This document shows, in pieces, positions 8,678-17,223 of a stretch of DNA of 64,000 bases. The stretch's first letter is position 1. Each line of letters starts with the position of its first letter. The stretch is taken from contig JAHDQJ010000007.1 in assembly GCA_018433865.1 (NCBI GenBank), positions 1 to 64,000 on the forward strand, read 5' to 3'. The stretch is from Spirochaetales bacterium (GTDB taxonomy: Bacteria; Spirochaetota; Spirochaetia; Sphaerochaetales; Sphaerochaetaceae). Both the position numbers and the translations under genes were made by a program. A model generated the notes under the pieces. It saw nothing but the letters and a program-made list of their open reading frames with translations. It searched no databases and was not told the origin of the DNA.

Positions 8678-10849
8678 TCAGCGGGCAGTGATCAGTGCCA
8701 CCGTCTGGTGCCATTGGGCATAGCGGTCGGCGAGCAAGGTAACCAAGGAATCGGTCACCTGTGCGATGTCGACCTCCGTGTGGGAACGCTGCCATGCGGG
8801 CGCATAGCTCTTTTCCATCCACCGCTGGATATCCTGGGATGCGATGAAACGGCGTTCGTTGCCTGCATGCCGCTGTGCTTCGCAATCAAAGCCGCAGGCG
8901 GTCATCTCCTGTACCAGCTGATCGAGTCCCCATGCGAAGCCGCTTGCGGAATCCGCTGCGAAAATCGAAGATTCCGCCTCTTTCAAGAGAGATTTCAGCT
9001 GCGCGTCGGAAACCAGGTCCGAGAGTCGGGAGCCTTCGGTAGGGATCGTCTGTGCGAGCACGAGCGTACCCCCCTCAGCCAGCCGTTCCCTGATCGCCGG
9101 TAGCAGGGTCCTCCCCTCGTGCAATCGTGTCAGCACGTTCCTTCCCATGATCGACTCGAATCGGAGCTCAGGCTCAAGCCCGCCCAAAAGGGCGAGCGGT
9201 TGGGCGTGCATGATCCTCGGTCGCTCAAGCTCATCGAGCGTTTGGGCGTAGTGCTCCATGTGCCTCACATGCTCGGCGACGGCAGATTGGGCAACCACCA
9301 AGCCTTCGGGTACCCTCCGGTACGCTTCCCACACGAACATCCCGTGTCCTGCGTTGAGCACGAGTATCCGATCGTGCCTGCGGATGGTGACACATGAGAA
9401 AATCTTGGTCCGCAGGTCGCTGAGGAATGTTCCCCGCTCCCCGATGGTCCGTTGTGCCCAACGGTCCCGTTGCCGATCGTTCGGTGAGAATGTCAGATTC
9501 CCCGCCACCGTATCGGGAACGACCGATTCGAGTTGGGACTCCCGTTTGCGGAGCACCTCCTCGCGGATCTTTCCCTCATGCCCCATCCGGGATGGTCTGT
9601 AGAAGACCTTTCCTTGCAATGTCGCGGGCAGATACTGCTGCGGAACCCAGTGGTCGTGATAGGCATGGGGGTAGAGGTATCCTTCGCCGTGGCCGAATCC
9701 CTTCTTGTCCCTGCTCCCGTCCTTCAGGTGATTCGGTACATCCGCCTCCCGCTCCTCTTCGACGGCCTTCAGCGCATCGAAGAATCCCAAGGTGGTGTTG
9801 GACTTCGGGGCGGTAGCGAGGTACAGGGCCGCGTGGGTGAGGTGGAACCTGCCCTCCGGCAACCCGATCCTCTCGAACGCAGCTGCGTCCGATTCGACCA
9901 CGGTGATCGCCGCAGGATCGGCCAATCCGACGTCCTCGCACGCGCTGATCAGCATCCTGCGGAAGATGAAGGCAGGATCTTCTCCCGCGCTGACCATCCT
10001 CGCCATCCAATAGAGTGCGGCATCGGGATCGCTCCCGCGGATCGACTTGATGAATGCACTGATGACGTCGAAATGGTAATCTCCTTCCTTGTCGTAGAGG
10101 ACCACTTTCCTTTGGATGCTCTCTTCCGCCGCTTCCCGTGAGATCTCTATCACCGAGTCTTCCGGCGGGGGAAAACTGTCCCCGCTGGTCTCGACCGCGA
10201 GCTCAAGCGCGTTGAGCAATGAGCGTGCATCGCCGTTGGCAATATCCACCAAGTGATCCAGCGCGCCGGGAGCGAACCGTACGGACCATCTGCCATACCC
10301 TCGTTCGCGATCCGCAAGCGCTTGGCGAGCCACCTGCATCAGTTCGACAGGACCTAACGGCAGCAACTGGAAGATCCGGGAGCGGGAGACCAGCGCGGAG
10401 TTGACCTCGAAATAGGGATTCTCGGTGGTTGCGCCGATCAGGATGAACGTCCCGTTCTCCACCCACGGCAACAGTGCATCCTGTTGGCTCTTGTTCCATC
10501 GGTGGACCTCATCGACGAACAGGATGGTACGCTTGCCGTAGTGGTCGAGCCGCTTCTTTGCCTCGTCGATCTCGTAACGCAACTCCTTCACTCCGGAGAG
10601 CACGGCGTTCAATGTGCTGAAATGACTGCGGGTCGTGTTCGCGATCACCCTGGCGAGCGTCGTCTTTCCCGTCCCCGGAGGTCCGTAGAGGATGATCGAG
10701 GAGAGCTGGTCGGCTTGGATGGCCCGCCTGAGCAACCGTCCCTTTCCCACGATATGATCCTGTCCGATGTATTCGTCCAAGGTCCTGGGGCGCATGCGGT
10801 AGGCAAGGGGTTGGTGGGCACTTCCGTCGTGCTGTGCAAAAAGGTCCAT
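8678..10849 (-). CDS. rarA: RarA/MgsA clamp-loader-like ATPase fused to a methyltransferase-like domain
   Basis: Residues about 1-420 of 723 are RarA (MgsA/WRNIP1 family): GQDHIVG, Walker [10 protein letters not shown], Walker [11 protein letters not shown], sensor 1 TTENP and the C-terminal tetramer domain. They end with the [11 protein letters not shown] signature. RarA acts at stalled replication forks. About 300 further residues ([36 protein letters not shown]) read like a degenerate Rossmann methyltransferase. I recall RarA/unknown-domain fusions annotated in spirochaetes. The ATG at 10849 has no ribosome binding site, but TATAAT ends 6 nt before it; a TTG at 10888 is the alternative. 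A T-run directly follows the stop and may help termination. Confidence 0.85.
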   Translation of the reverse strand: MDLFAQHDGSAHQPLAYRMRPRTLDEYIGQDHIVGKGRLLRRAIQADQLSSIILYGPPGTGKTTLARVIANTTRSHFSTLNAVLSGVKELRYEIDEAKKRLDHYGKRTILFVDEVHRWNKSQQDALLPWVENGTFILIGATTENPYFEVNSALVSRSRIFQLLPLGPVELMQVARQALADRERGYGRWSVRFAPGALDHLVDIANGDARSLLNALELAVETSGDSFPPPEDSVIEISREAAEESIQRKVVLYDKEGDYHFDVISAFIKSIRGSDPDAALYWMARMVSAGEDPAFIFRRMLISACEDVGLADPAAITVVESDAAAFERIGLPEGRFHLTHAALYLATAPKSNTTLGFFDALKAVEEEREADVPNHLKDGSRDKKGFGHGEGYLYPHAYHDHWVPQQYLPATLQGKVFYRPSRMGHEGKIREEVLRKRESQLESVVPDTVAGNLTFSPNDRQRDRWAQRTIGERGTFLSDLRTKIFSCVTIRRHDRILVLNAGHGMFVWEAYRRVPEGLVVAQSAVAEHVRHMEHYAQTLDELERPRIMHAQPLALLGGLEPELRFESIMGRNVLTRLHEGRTLLPAIRERLAEGGTLVLAQTIPTEGSRLSDLVSDAQLKSLLKEAESSIFAADSASGFAWGLDQLVQEMTACGFDCEAQRHAGNERRFIASQDIQRWMEKSYAPAWQRSHTEVDIAQVTDSLVTLLADRYAQWHQTVALITAR

Positions 10850-10884
10850 ATCGCGATTATACGCCAGAGGGCACTTCTCGACAA
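10850..10884 (-). promoter_or_regulatory. Leaderless promoter of rarA
   Basis: On the minus strand TTGTCG (10879-10884), a 17-bp spacer, a perfect TATAAT (10856-10861), six bases, then ATG. Initiation at the usual distance would start the mRNA at the ATG. It is the best example of this design in the window. Confidence 0.65.
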
Positions 10885-10893
10885 CCAAGATGC

Positions 10894-11625
10894 TCAGGGT
10901 CGTACATACAGGGTTATCAAGGGATTGTCATAGGCGGGAGCCATCGTCCGGACCAAAGCCTCCTGGGTACGCATGTCCTCCAAAAGAAGACGCAGAACGG
11001 TGACGACCACAGACCTGATCGGATCGATGTTCACTTCCACCCCATCGAACATGCTCTCAGTACCGCGCATGAGGAATTGGGAACGGTTGTACGTATGATA
11101 GGTACGCAGCAGTTCTCTCCATGATTCCAATGCGAATTTTCCCTCTTCTCCCCGTAGGCGGCTCTCAAGCCACGTCTCTACGGTGGGATAGACGATCGAG
11201 GCAAAGTATCGTGTCACCGCGTCATCCTCTCCTTCGATCAATGAGAACGGATCGGGTATCGCGAGGGAAGGGAAGACCGTCTTTTGCAGATACTCCGGAA
11301 GCAATTCGACCGACCTGACGACAGCCTCGTTCATCTGACCGAGATATCGTGAGAGGAGCCGGGGGATCCCGGGTACCGACTGAGCGCGCTGTACGATCAC
11401 CGCGGCTTGCGACGGGACCAGGTCTGCCGTCGTTCCGGTCCACCCTCCCGGCCTGCTGATGTTTCCCGATGCGGCGACCAGCGTCTCCTCCATCATCACG
11501 AGGACGGCTTCACGAGCGAACGCGATCTCCTCGGGAGTCTTCGCGATCGGATCGGTGCTCCGGCAGCTAAGGACGAGTCCGATCATGAGGAGGCACAGGA
11601 ACCACAGCAGGGGACGGCATTTCAT
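10894..11625 (-). CDS. Predicted lipoprotein of unknown function
   Basis: The 243-residue protein opens with a Lys-Arg n-region, a hydrophobic stretch and the lipobox LVLSC, so Cys21 should be lipidated. The mature part is largely helical with no motif I recognise; YLQKTVFPSL and VVVTVLRLLLEDM are typical stretches. It lies just upstream of rarA on the same strand, but rarA has its own promoter in the gap. TATAGT ends 7 nt before the ATG and no Shine-Dalgarno is present, so the transcript may be leaderless. It is divergent from the MATE gene. Anchoring to a membrane is inferred; function is unknown. Confidence 0.7.
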   Translation of the reverse strand: MKCRPLLWFLCLLMIGLVLSCRSTDPIAKTPEEIAFAREAVLVMMEETLVAASGNISRPGGWTGTTADLVPSQAAVIVQRAQSVPGIPRLLSRYLGQMNEAVVRSVELLPEYLQKTVFPSLAIPDPFSLIEGEDDAVTRYFASIVYPTVETWLESRLRGEEGKFALESWRELLRTYHTYNRSQFLMRGTESMFDGVEVNIDPIRSVVVTVLRLLLEDMRTQEALVRTMAPAYDNPLITLYVRP

Positions 11626-11690
11626 GGATCACACTATAGCACGCCCATCATATTGTGGAAACAGAAGGTGTGTGGTACAGTCATCCGGTC

Positions 11691-13061
11691 ATGTCCACAC
11701 AGATGGAACGCCTCACACAAGGCTCGGTGAATGCCCAGATCCTTCGACTCTCCTTTCCCACCATGATCGGCATGCTGTTGCAAGCTGTATATGATCTGGT
11801 CGACATGTTCTGGATCGGATTCATCAGTCCGTCGGCCATAGCGGCTGCCACGCTGTTCAGCACCTTCTTCTGGATGGTCGAAGTCCTCAACGAGATCGTC
11901 GGCACCAGCAGTGTCTCCCTGATCAGCCAGAGCCACGGAGCGGGTGATGCGAAGCGGACCGAGCGTGCCATACACCAGACTCTCCTGTTCAAGTTCCTCC
12001 TCGCAATCTGCGGAGCCATGTTGCTCGGTCTCGCGCTTCCGTACCTGTTCACCTTCTTTTCCGAGGATCAGGAGGTGAAGAGGCTGGGACTTGAGTACGG
12101 CATGATCCGTGTCATCTTCCTGCCGATTTTCTTCTCCTCATACAGCGTGAACACGATCTTCCGCTGCACAGGGGATGCAAAGACACCGATGAAGCTGATG
12201 GTGATTTCCGCTTTGGTCAATCTCGTCGCAGATCCGCTGCTGATGTTCGACACGATTCCCGGGACCTCGATCAGGGGCATGGGGTGGGGCATGAGAGGTG
12301 CGGCGATCGCAACCGTAGGCTCGATCACCCTTTCCTTTGCTATCGGTTTCGCCATACTTCTGTCGGGAAAAGGGAGTGCCCGCATCCGGCTAGGCCTTCT
12401 TGTCCGTCTGGACCGACAGGTGGCGCGCATACTCTTCTCGATCGGACTTCCCTCGGGGATCAACCTTTTGCTCAGGAACCTTTCGATCACGCTCTTCCTG
12501 CGGATGGTGGCCATCCACGGAACACAGGCCATTGCGGTGGCAGGCATCGGCTTCAGGGTCTACTCGTTCGGCATGATGCCGGGGTGGGGCCTCTCCATGG
12601 GAAGCGGAATCATCATCGGGCACAATCTGGGGGCCGATCGTGTCGATCGTGCCATGCGGGCGGTTCGCCTGACGACTTTGGATTGTTTGCTTTTCGTCGG
12701 ATTGCTCTCCATCCCCGTATTCTTCGCTCCGTCGGCAATACTCTCCCTCTTCATGGGAGGCACCGATGCGGGGGCCCAAGGCGTGCTTCTCATGCGCATC
12801 ATCGGACCGGCACTTCTGATCGGAGCGGCGATGAGCGGCATGGGAGCCGCTTTCACCGGATCGGGGAAGAACCGGCCGATGCTCATCGCGAGCATCGTCG
12901 GACAGTGGGCCGTCATGGTTCCCTATGCACTTGTCGTCTCCCTTGTGTTCCGGTTGCCCCTCATCTGGCTGTGGATCGCGATCCTTCTTGGGGATGGCGG
13001 CGAATTGATTGCCCGATACGTGCTGTTCAGACGGTCGCGTTGGGAACGCAATCGCGTGTGA
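11691..13061 (+). CDS. MATE-family multidrug/metabolite exporter
   Basis: The 456-residue membrane protein has twelve hydrophobic segments in two similar halves and begins in MATE style (MERLTQGSVNAQILRLSFP, then MIGMLLQAVYDLVDMFWIG). It should export cationic drugs or metabolites in exchange for Na+ or H+ across the inner membrane. An in-frame GTG at 11655 exists, but residue similarity to the family begins at the ATG at 11691. No ribosome binding site is visible; TACAGT ends 9 nt upstream, so it may have a very short leader. The closest branch looks like the NorM/DinF-type set common in anaerobes, which is a guess. Confidence 0.88.
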   Translation: MSTQMERLTQGSVNAQILRLSFPTMIGMLLQAVYDLVDMFWIGFISPSAIAAATLFSTFFWMVEVLNEIVGTSSVSLISQSHGAGDAKRTERAIHQTLLFKFLLAICGAMLLGLALPYLFTFFSEDQEVKRLGLEYGMIRVIFLPIFFSSYSVNTIFRCTGDAKTPMKLMVISALVNLVADPLLMFDTIPGTSIRGMGWGMRGAAIATVGSITLSFAIGFAILLSGKGSARIRLGLLVRLDRQVARILFSIGLPSGINLLLRNLSITLFLRMVAIHGTQAIAVAGIGFRVYSFGMMPGWGLSMGSGIIIGHNLGADRVDRAMRAVRLTTLDCLLFVGLLSIPVFFAPSAILSLFMGGTDAGAQGVLLMRIIGPALLIGAAMSGMGAAFTGSGKNRPMLIASIVGQWAVMVPYALVVSLVFRLPLIWLWIAILLGDGGELIARYVLFRRSRWERNRV

Positions 13062-13120
13062 GTTGACGATTCCTTGCAAACGTGTGACATTATGTGCAGA
13101 TACCACCATGGAGGTACCTG

Positions 13121-13828
13121 ATGACAGAACAACGCACCCAAACGCTCTCCTCCGTAAAGAACCGTGAGCGAAGCATCCTGAAGAACGTCTACCTGTGGAT
13201 GACCGCAGGCCTCGCCCTTACCGGCGTGATCTCATACCTGGTTGCCACGACACCCTCGCTCATGAGAATGTTCCTCGGCAGCTCAGTGAGCTTCCTTTTC
13301 ATCATCCTTGCCCAATTCGGCATCGTGTTCTTTCTCACTGCACGGCTGGAGAAGATGACCTCGACTGCGGCGGTCGCTTCGTTCGCAGCCTACTCGATGC
13401 TCACCGGGATCACGTTGTCGGTAGTGTTCTATGCCTACAGCGGACTGGTCATCTCCCGTGCGTTCTTCACCACCGCGGCGGCCTTCGGGGGCATGAGCTT
13501 CTACGGGATGATGACGAAACGGAACCTCGATGGCATCGGTCACTATCTCATCATGGGACTGTGGGGCATCATCATCGCATCGCTGATCAACATGTTTCTT
13601 GGAAGCGCCAACGTCTATTATTTCATCAGCATCATCGGGGTACTGGTATTCCTCGGGCTGACCGCATGGGACACCCAGAAGATCAGGCGGATGAATGAAG
13701 CATACGGGGATCGGATGGATGAGGAGCTCTATATCAAGCTCTCGATCATCGGAGCCTTGATGCTGTATCTTGATTTCATCAACATCTTTCTCTATCTCCT
13801 GCGCATTTTCGGACGCAACAACCGCTGA
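13121..13828 (+). CDS. Bax inhibitor-1/YccA family membrane protein
   Basis: The 235-residue protein has seven hydrophobic segments and the BI-1 hallmarks: a cytoplasmic N-terminus, FFLTARLEK between segments 2 and 3, YSMLTGITLS, and the C-terminal TAWDTQKIRRM followed by the final membrane hairpin. Bacterial YccA members modulate FtsH or act as pH-sensitive calcium leaks; which applies here is open. GGAGGT lies 5 nt before the ATG at 13121, overriding an upstream in-frame start at 13094. The nitroreductase gene follows after 11 nt. Confidence 0.9.
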   Translation: MTEQRTQTLSSVKNRERSILKNVYLWMTAGLALTGVISYLVATTPSLMRMFLGSSVSFLFIILAQFGIVFFLTARLEKMTSTAAVASFAAYSMLTGITLSVVFYAYSGLVISRAFFTTAAAFGGMSFYGMMTKRNLDGIGHYLIMGLWGIIIASLINMFLGSANVYYFISIIGVLVFLGLTAWDTQKIRRMNEAYGDRMDEELYIKLSIIGALMLYLDFINIFLYLLRIFGRNNR

Positions 13829-13839
13829 TGGAGGTTACC

Positions 13840-14394
13840 ATGGCTGATGCCTTGCAGGTACTGATGACCCGACGGTCGGTTCGGGAGTTTCTTGGGACGC
13901 AACTTAGCGACGATGAGGTGAAGACGATCGTGGACGCGGGATTGCACGCCGCGACGGCGATGAACCGGCAAAGCTGGCATTTCACCGTGGTACAGGACCG
14001 CAGGTTGCTCGATGCGATCAGCGGAGCGGTCGGAGCGGTGATGGTCGACTCGGGAATTCCCTCGCTTATCGAACGTGCGCGCACTACCGGTTTCAGCTGC
14101 TTTCACCACGCACCGACCGTGATCTTCGTCTCGAGCGACGGGTCGCACTACTCACTCGCCGATTGTGCGAATGCGAGCCAGAACATGTGCCTCGCGGCAA
14201 CCGCGCTGGGGTTGGGTTCGTGCTACATCGGTTCCTTCGTCCAGGCGTTCGACCATCCGTCGGGCAAGCACCTGCTTGCTCAGTTCGGACTTCCCGAGAA
14301 CTACAAGCCGGTTTTCTCCATCGCACTCGGACATGCGGCCAAGGCCGCATTCACCGAAAAGGAACGCGAGTGGAAAGTCTCCTATATCCGTTGA
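13840..14394 (+). CDS. Nitroreductase-family FMN oxidoreductase
   Basis: The 184-residue protein has the nitroreductase start (LMTRRSVREF) with the FMN-phosphate-binding RRSVR, AATAMNRQSWHF near residue 45, and a C-terminal GLGSCYIGSF that contacts the flavin. It should reduce nitro compounds, quinones or flavins with NAD(P)H in the cytoplasm; the substrate cannot be deduced. GGAGGT precedes the ATG at 13840. It probably shares a transcript with the BI-1 gene and ends before a strong hairpin. Confidence 0.88.
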   Translation: MADALQVLMTRRSVREFLGTQLSDDEVKTIVDAGLHAATAMNRQSWHFTVVQDRRLLDAISGAVGAVMVDSGIPSLIERARTTGFSCFHHAPTVIFVSSDGSHYSLADCANASQNMCLAATALGLGSCYIGSFVQAFDHPSGKHLLAQFGLPENYKPVFSIALGHAAKAAFTEKEREWKVSYIR

Positions 14395-14417
14395 AACGGA
14401 CGATCCCCTGACAAAAT

Positions 14418-14441
14418 GAAGCCCGGTTGACACCGGGCTTC
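14418..14441. terminator. Hairpin between convergent genes, likely bidirectional terminator
   Basis: GAAGCCCGGT and ACCGGGCTTC form a perfect 10-bp stem with a 4-nt loop. On the plus strand GTTGTGT follows; on the minus strand ATTTTGT follows. It could end both the nitroreductase transcript and the small exported-protein gene. Confidence 0.75.
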
Positions 14442-14464
14442 GTTGTGTATGCAGGGTAAGAGGC

Positions 14465-14713
14465 TCAGCGAGCGATCACCGAGAGGAGTGTCGTGTCCGA
14501 CAAGTAGCTGACACCGAGTTGCGCGCTCGGAACGTTGGAGTTGAAAAGCAATTCCCCGGTTTCGGAAAAGGATACCATCGTCCGTTCGGGGATGTAGGCG
14601 TAGATCTTCAACATCTCGGAGGCAACCACACGTGCGTGGATCGCGGACATGCCCAGCACCAGTATCAAAAGGATCAGTGTGATCGACTTGATTATCCTGT
14701 TGCCCCTCAGCAT
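14465..14713 (-). CDS. Small predicted exported protein, unknown function
   Basis: The 82-residue protein is mostly a signal peptide (basic MLRGNRIIK, then ITLILLILVLGM, with cleavage probably after AIHA) plus about 55 mature residues containing IYAYIPERTMVSFSETG. The mature part looks beta-rich. The start at 14713 has GGAGGA 4 nt upstream, whereas the longer in-frame start at 14755 has no binding site. I do not recognise the family. Confidence 0.6.
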   Translation of the reverse strand: MLRGNRIIKSITLILLILVLGMSAIHARVVASEMLKIYAYIPERTMVSFSETGELLFNSNVPSAQLGVSYLSDTTLLSVIAR

Positions 14714-15132
14714 GACTTCCTCCGTTTCGGGTCCAAGCTTCTTGAACCTCTTCATGGTTGGAATGTACAGGTATTCATGCGTAATGTCAACTATTAATTC
14801 TTTGTTATAAAAGGAGTTATTTGGTATGACAGATGTTGTGGGTTTTGCTCGTTTCCATCACTCACGGAACCTCCGTGTACGCTCACTTCGTACAGAAAAG
14901 CTCAAACATATGACATCGAATGTAAGAAGTGGACGTGCAAAATTTCACTGGAAATCGCAGGAATGCTCGAGCATGGGTGGTATTGGGATACTGCTATGAT
15001 AGAGGTGATGACATCGGTCACTGAGGTGGGAAGCTCTCACGTCGAGTACAGGGGAATGGGGTAAAAAGTCCCAACATATTTCAAACATTGATCAAATTTG
15101 GGTAATAAGTCGTCAGAAGTTTTTTTTGAAAA
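14714..15132. other. Non-coding region of about 420 bp with tandem hairpins and a doubtful small ORF
   Basis: Two overlapping perfect stems, CACGGA/TCCGTG (14863-14877) and TGTACG/CGTACA (14876-14894), lie in the middle. A 57-codon frame (14826-14999) starts 9 nt after AAGGAG but its Arg/Ser-rich translation looks unconvincing. A second frame stays open from about 14800 to 15063 without a start codon and reads more like protein (KKWTCKISLEIAGMLEHGW), suggesting a decayed gene or a dispersed repeat. A run of eight Ts ends near 15127. Confidence 0.4.
14826..14999 (+). CDS. Doubtful 57-residue ORF
   Basis: ATG at 14826 lies 9 nt after AAGGAG and TTATAA precedes it. The product is basic (MTDVVGFARFHHSRNLRVRS at the start) with no recognisable motif, and the hairpins at 14863-14894 run through it. 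The good ribosome binding site is the only support; it may be chance. Confidence 0.25.
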   Translation: MTDVVGFARFHHSRNLRVRSLRTEKLKHMTSNVRSGRAKFHWKSQECSSMGGIGILL

Positions 15133-15852
15133 TCATGAGTTGTGGGTTCCGAGGTAGCTGACGGCCTTCCGTCCGAGTGCATCACGTACCGCAGCGAACC
15201 CGGTCAACGGTGAATCGATGAAGCACCTGCGCCTGCCGACATGACCGATGTAGTGGGCATCCGAGCCTTGGATTACCGCGTGACCCAAGGTATCGACCGT
15301 CGGGGGAATGGCGATCGATTCCACGGCAGAGTAGGGCAGGGGGGGCAAGAATCCCAAGTTGGCTGTCACGCTGTTTGCCGGCCGGTCGATATGTGCGGGA
15401 ATCACCAAGGCTCCCGCTCCAAGCGTCTTCTCCACCAGATCGTCGAAGGATATGTCGGCCGGTCCGTAGAGGAAGAGCTGCACCTCCTCGACCTCTTGCC
15501 CCGAGACATCGCAGGCAAGCTGGTTTCCGAACAGCCGCGCATTGTTTCGTATCGGCGGAAGGATCGATTCGATCCACGAGCCGAAACGCATCGCCTCCTG
15601 AAGCGAGCCGAAGAGCGAGAGGACATGTATCTCCTCGATCGTGGTGACCTCGAGGCCGAATATGGGCTCGATTCCCACGATTTCGCATGCCTCCGAAAAG
15701 GCGGGAAGGTTTCGCGTGCTGTTGTGGTCGGTAAGGGCCAGGATGTCTATGCCCCTGTCTGCAGCCTCCATCGCCAATACTGCAGGCAACAGGTCGTCGC
15801 TCCCGCAAGGAGAGAGGCAGGAGTGGTTATGGAGGTCGATGCAATAGATCAT
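15133..15852 (-). CDS. PHP-domain metal-dependent phosphoesterase
   Basis: The 239-residue protein shows the PHP metal-ligand motifs in order: DLHNHSCLSPCG near the N-terminus, LALTDHNS, a Glu in GLEVTT, PAHIDRP near residue 165 and QGSDAHYIG near residue 205. It should hydrolyse a phosphate ester in the cytoplasm; the substrate is unknown. The start at 15852 falls 4 nt after the DRTGG-gene stop, while the ATG at 15912 would overlap it by 56 bp. It is the third gene of a CBS/ATPase-DRTGG-PHP unit that I recall next to [FeFe] hydrogenase genes in Clostridia and Thermotogae. No hydrogenase gene lies here. Confidence 0.8.
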   Translation of the reverse strand: MIYCIDLHNHSCLSPCGSDDLLPAVLAMEAADRGIDILALTDHNSTRNLPAFSEACEIVGIEPIFGLEVTTIEEIHVLSLFGSLQEAMRFGSWIESILPPIRNNARLFGNQLACDVSGQEVEEVQLFLYGPADISFDDLVEKTLGAGALVIPAHIDRPANSVTANLGFLPPLPYSAVESIAIPPTVDTLGHAVIQGSDAHYIGHVGRRRCFIDSPLTGFAAVRDALGRKAVSYLGTHNS

Positions 15853-15856
15853 GGGA

Positions 15857-16201
15857 TCAGGAGGCACCGATGAGATGGGCAATCCGCCAAGAGGCGGTGA
15901 ATTGCGTGTCATCGGTTCCCAGGATCGCCACCGATTCCTGGTTGGCAGCCTGGATCATATCCTCGGTCGGAGTCCTGCCGTTGCAGAGGACGATCGCGCG
16001 TATGCCGATCAACGATGCCACCGCAACGGTATTCTTGTGCGCCTGGATCGTGATGAGCACGCTGTCTTCGGATGCGTTGCCCATGACATCGGAGAGCAAG
16101 TCGCCGGTATAGCCGTGCGCTATCTGAATTGCGGGATTCGCCATCGCATGGACCTCATACCCGAGCTTGCTGGCCAATTCGTTGATCTGAACCATATCCA
16201 T
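15857..16201 (-). CDS. DRTGG-domain protein
   Basis: The 114-residue protein matches the small stand-alone DRTGG domain, a fold also found in phosphotransacetylase-like and HPr-kinase-like proteins. Typical stretches are HGYTGDLLSDVMGN, VLITIQAHKNTVAVA and GIRAIVLCNGRTPTEDMI. Function is unknown; a regulatory or ligand-binding role is usual for the family. AAGGAG precedes the ATG at 16201. It lies between the CBS/ATPase gene (25-bp gap) and the PHP gene. Confidence 0.75.
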   Translation of the reverse strand: MDMVQINELASKLGYEVHAMANPAIQIAHGYTGDLLSDVMGNASEDSVLITIQAHKNTVAVASLIGIRAIVLCNGRTPTEDMIQAANQESVAILGTDDTQFTASWRIAHLIGAS

Positions 16202-16226
16202 CCTTCTCCTTCCTGTACGTTACAAT

Positions 16227-17165
16227 CTATTCCTTGGCGCTTCTCTTTCGCTCAAGCTCGCTGAACCGGATGATCGAAGTCACCACGGTCCCTTGCGGGG
16301 TGCTGGTGATGCTGAACTCATCGGAGACAGACCGTATATTGGGAAGTCCCATCCCTGCGCCGAATCCGAGGGACCTGATCCACTCGTTCGCCGTGGAGTA
16401 CCCCTCTTCCATCGCCTTGTCGATGTCCGTGATGCCCGGCCCGGTATCCTCGCTGGTGATCACCACCTCTTCGGGTCCGTATTCAGCGGTGATGCGACCA
16501 CCGTTCGAGTGGACGACGATGTTCATCTCCAACTCATAGGAGGCGATCGCCGCACGGCGTATCGTCCGGGGGAACACGTCCCGCTGCTTGAGCTTCTTCT
16601 TGATCTCCGTCGAGGCGAATCCCGCATTCTCGAAGTCATGCTTGAGGATCGAGAATGACTGAACGTCTCGGGCGAGGCCGTCGGTCACCTTCGTGCTGAG
16701 GTTCATCCGCTCGAGGTTTTCCACCTCATGGTTGATCTCCCACAGCAACCTCGTCGAGATGTCGCGGGTGGTCACGATCCCCACCAGTTCCTTGTCCTTG
16801 TTCAGCACGGGGAAGCGGTGGAAACGGTAGCGGTCGAAGTAACTGATGGCGAAGGAAACCGGCATGTCATCCTCAAGCACGATCAGATTCTTCGTCATAT
16901 GCAGTTCGACCGACTCCTCGATATGTCCGAAGTCGAGCGCTTGGATGATGTCGTCCATGCTCACGATACCGAGGAGCCTCGTCCCCGAGACCACCGGGAC
17001 TCCGGTGATCGATTTCTCCCGCATCAAGTGCTGCACCGCACGCATGGTTGTTCCCAAGGGAACGCTGACCAGTTTCCTGGTCATGACATCCTTGACCTTC
17101 AGTCGATAGATGAGCTCGAGGATCACCGTCGGAGAATTGTATGTATTGATCGGTATCGTCTGCAT
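16227..17165 (-). CDS. CBS-pair protein with a serine-kinase-type ATP-binding domain
   Basis: Residues about 20-140 of 312 are two CBS repeats (VKDVMTRKLVSVP, ITGVPVVSGTRLLGIVS, then FHRFPVLNKDKELVGIVTTRDI). Residues about 190-305 are a GHKL/HATPase domain of anti-sigma kinase type: N-box YELEMNIVVHSNGG, EDTGPGITD and GFGAGMGLPNIRS. CBS pairs usually sense adenine nucleotides, so this may be a nucleotide-responsive switch or kinase for a partner protein. It heads the DRTGG-PHP operon. The ATG at 17165 has no Shine-Dalgarno; TATACT ends 6 nt before it. Confidence 0.82.
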   Translation of the reverse strand: MQTIPINTYNSPTVILELIYRLKVKDVMTRKLVSVPLGTTMRAVQHLMREKSITGVPVVSGTRLLGIVSMDDIIQALDFGHIEESVELHMTKNLIVLEDDMPVSFAISYFDRYRFHRFPVLNKDKELVGIVTTRDISTRLLWEINHEVENLERMNLSTKVTDGLARDVQSFSILKHDFENAGFASTEIKKKLKQRDVFPRTIRRAAIASYELEMNIVVHSNGGRITAEYGPEEVVITSEDTGPGITDIDKAMEEGYSTANEWIRSLGFGAGMGLPNIRSVSDEFSITSTPQGTVVTSIIRFSELERKRSAKE

Positions 17166-17223
17166 GTGACCAGTATACACAGGAACATGGCGCAAAGGAA
17201 GTGAATCTGCTATGCTGGATGCC
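17166..17223. promoter_or_regulatory. Divergent promoter region with two start-proximal -10 boxes
   Basis: Fifty-eight bases separate two divergent ATGs. On the minus strand TATACT (17172-17177) ends 6 nt before the CBS gene start. On the plus strand TATGCT (17211-17216) ends 7 nt before the pseudouridine synthase start. Neither gene has a good ribosome binding site and neither promoter has a strong -35. Confidence 0.45.

Noticed and set aside
14863-14894. Terminator reading of the tandem hairpins
   Set aside because: Neither stem is followed by a U-tract on either strand and neither neighbouring gene ends here.
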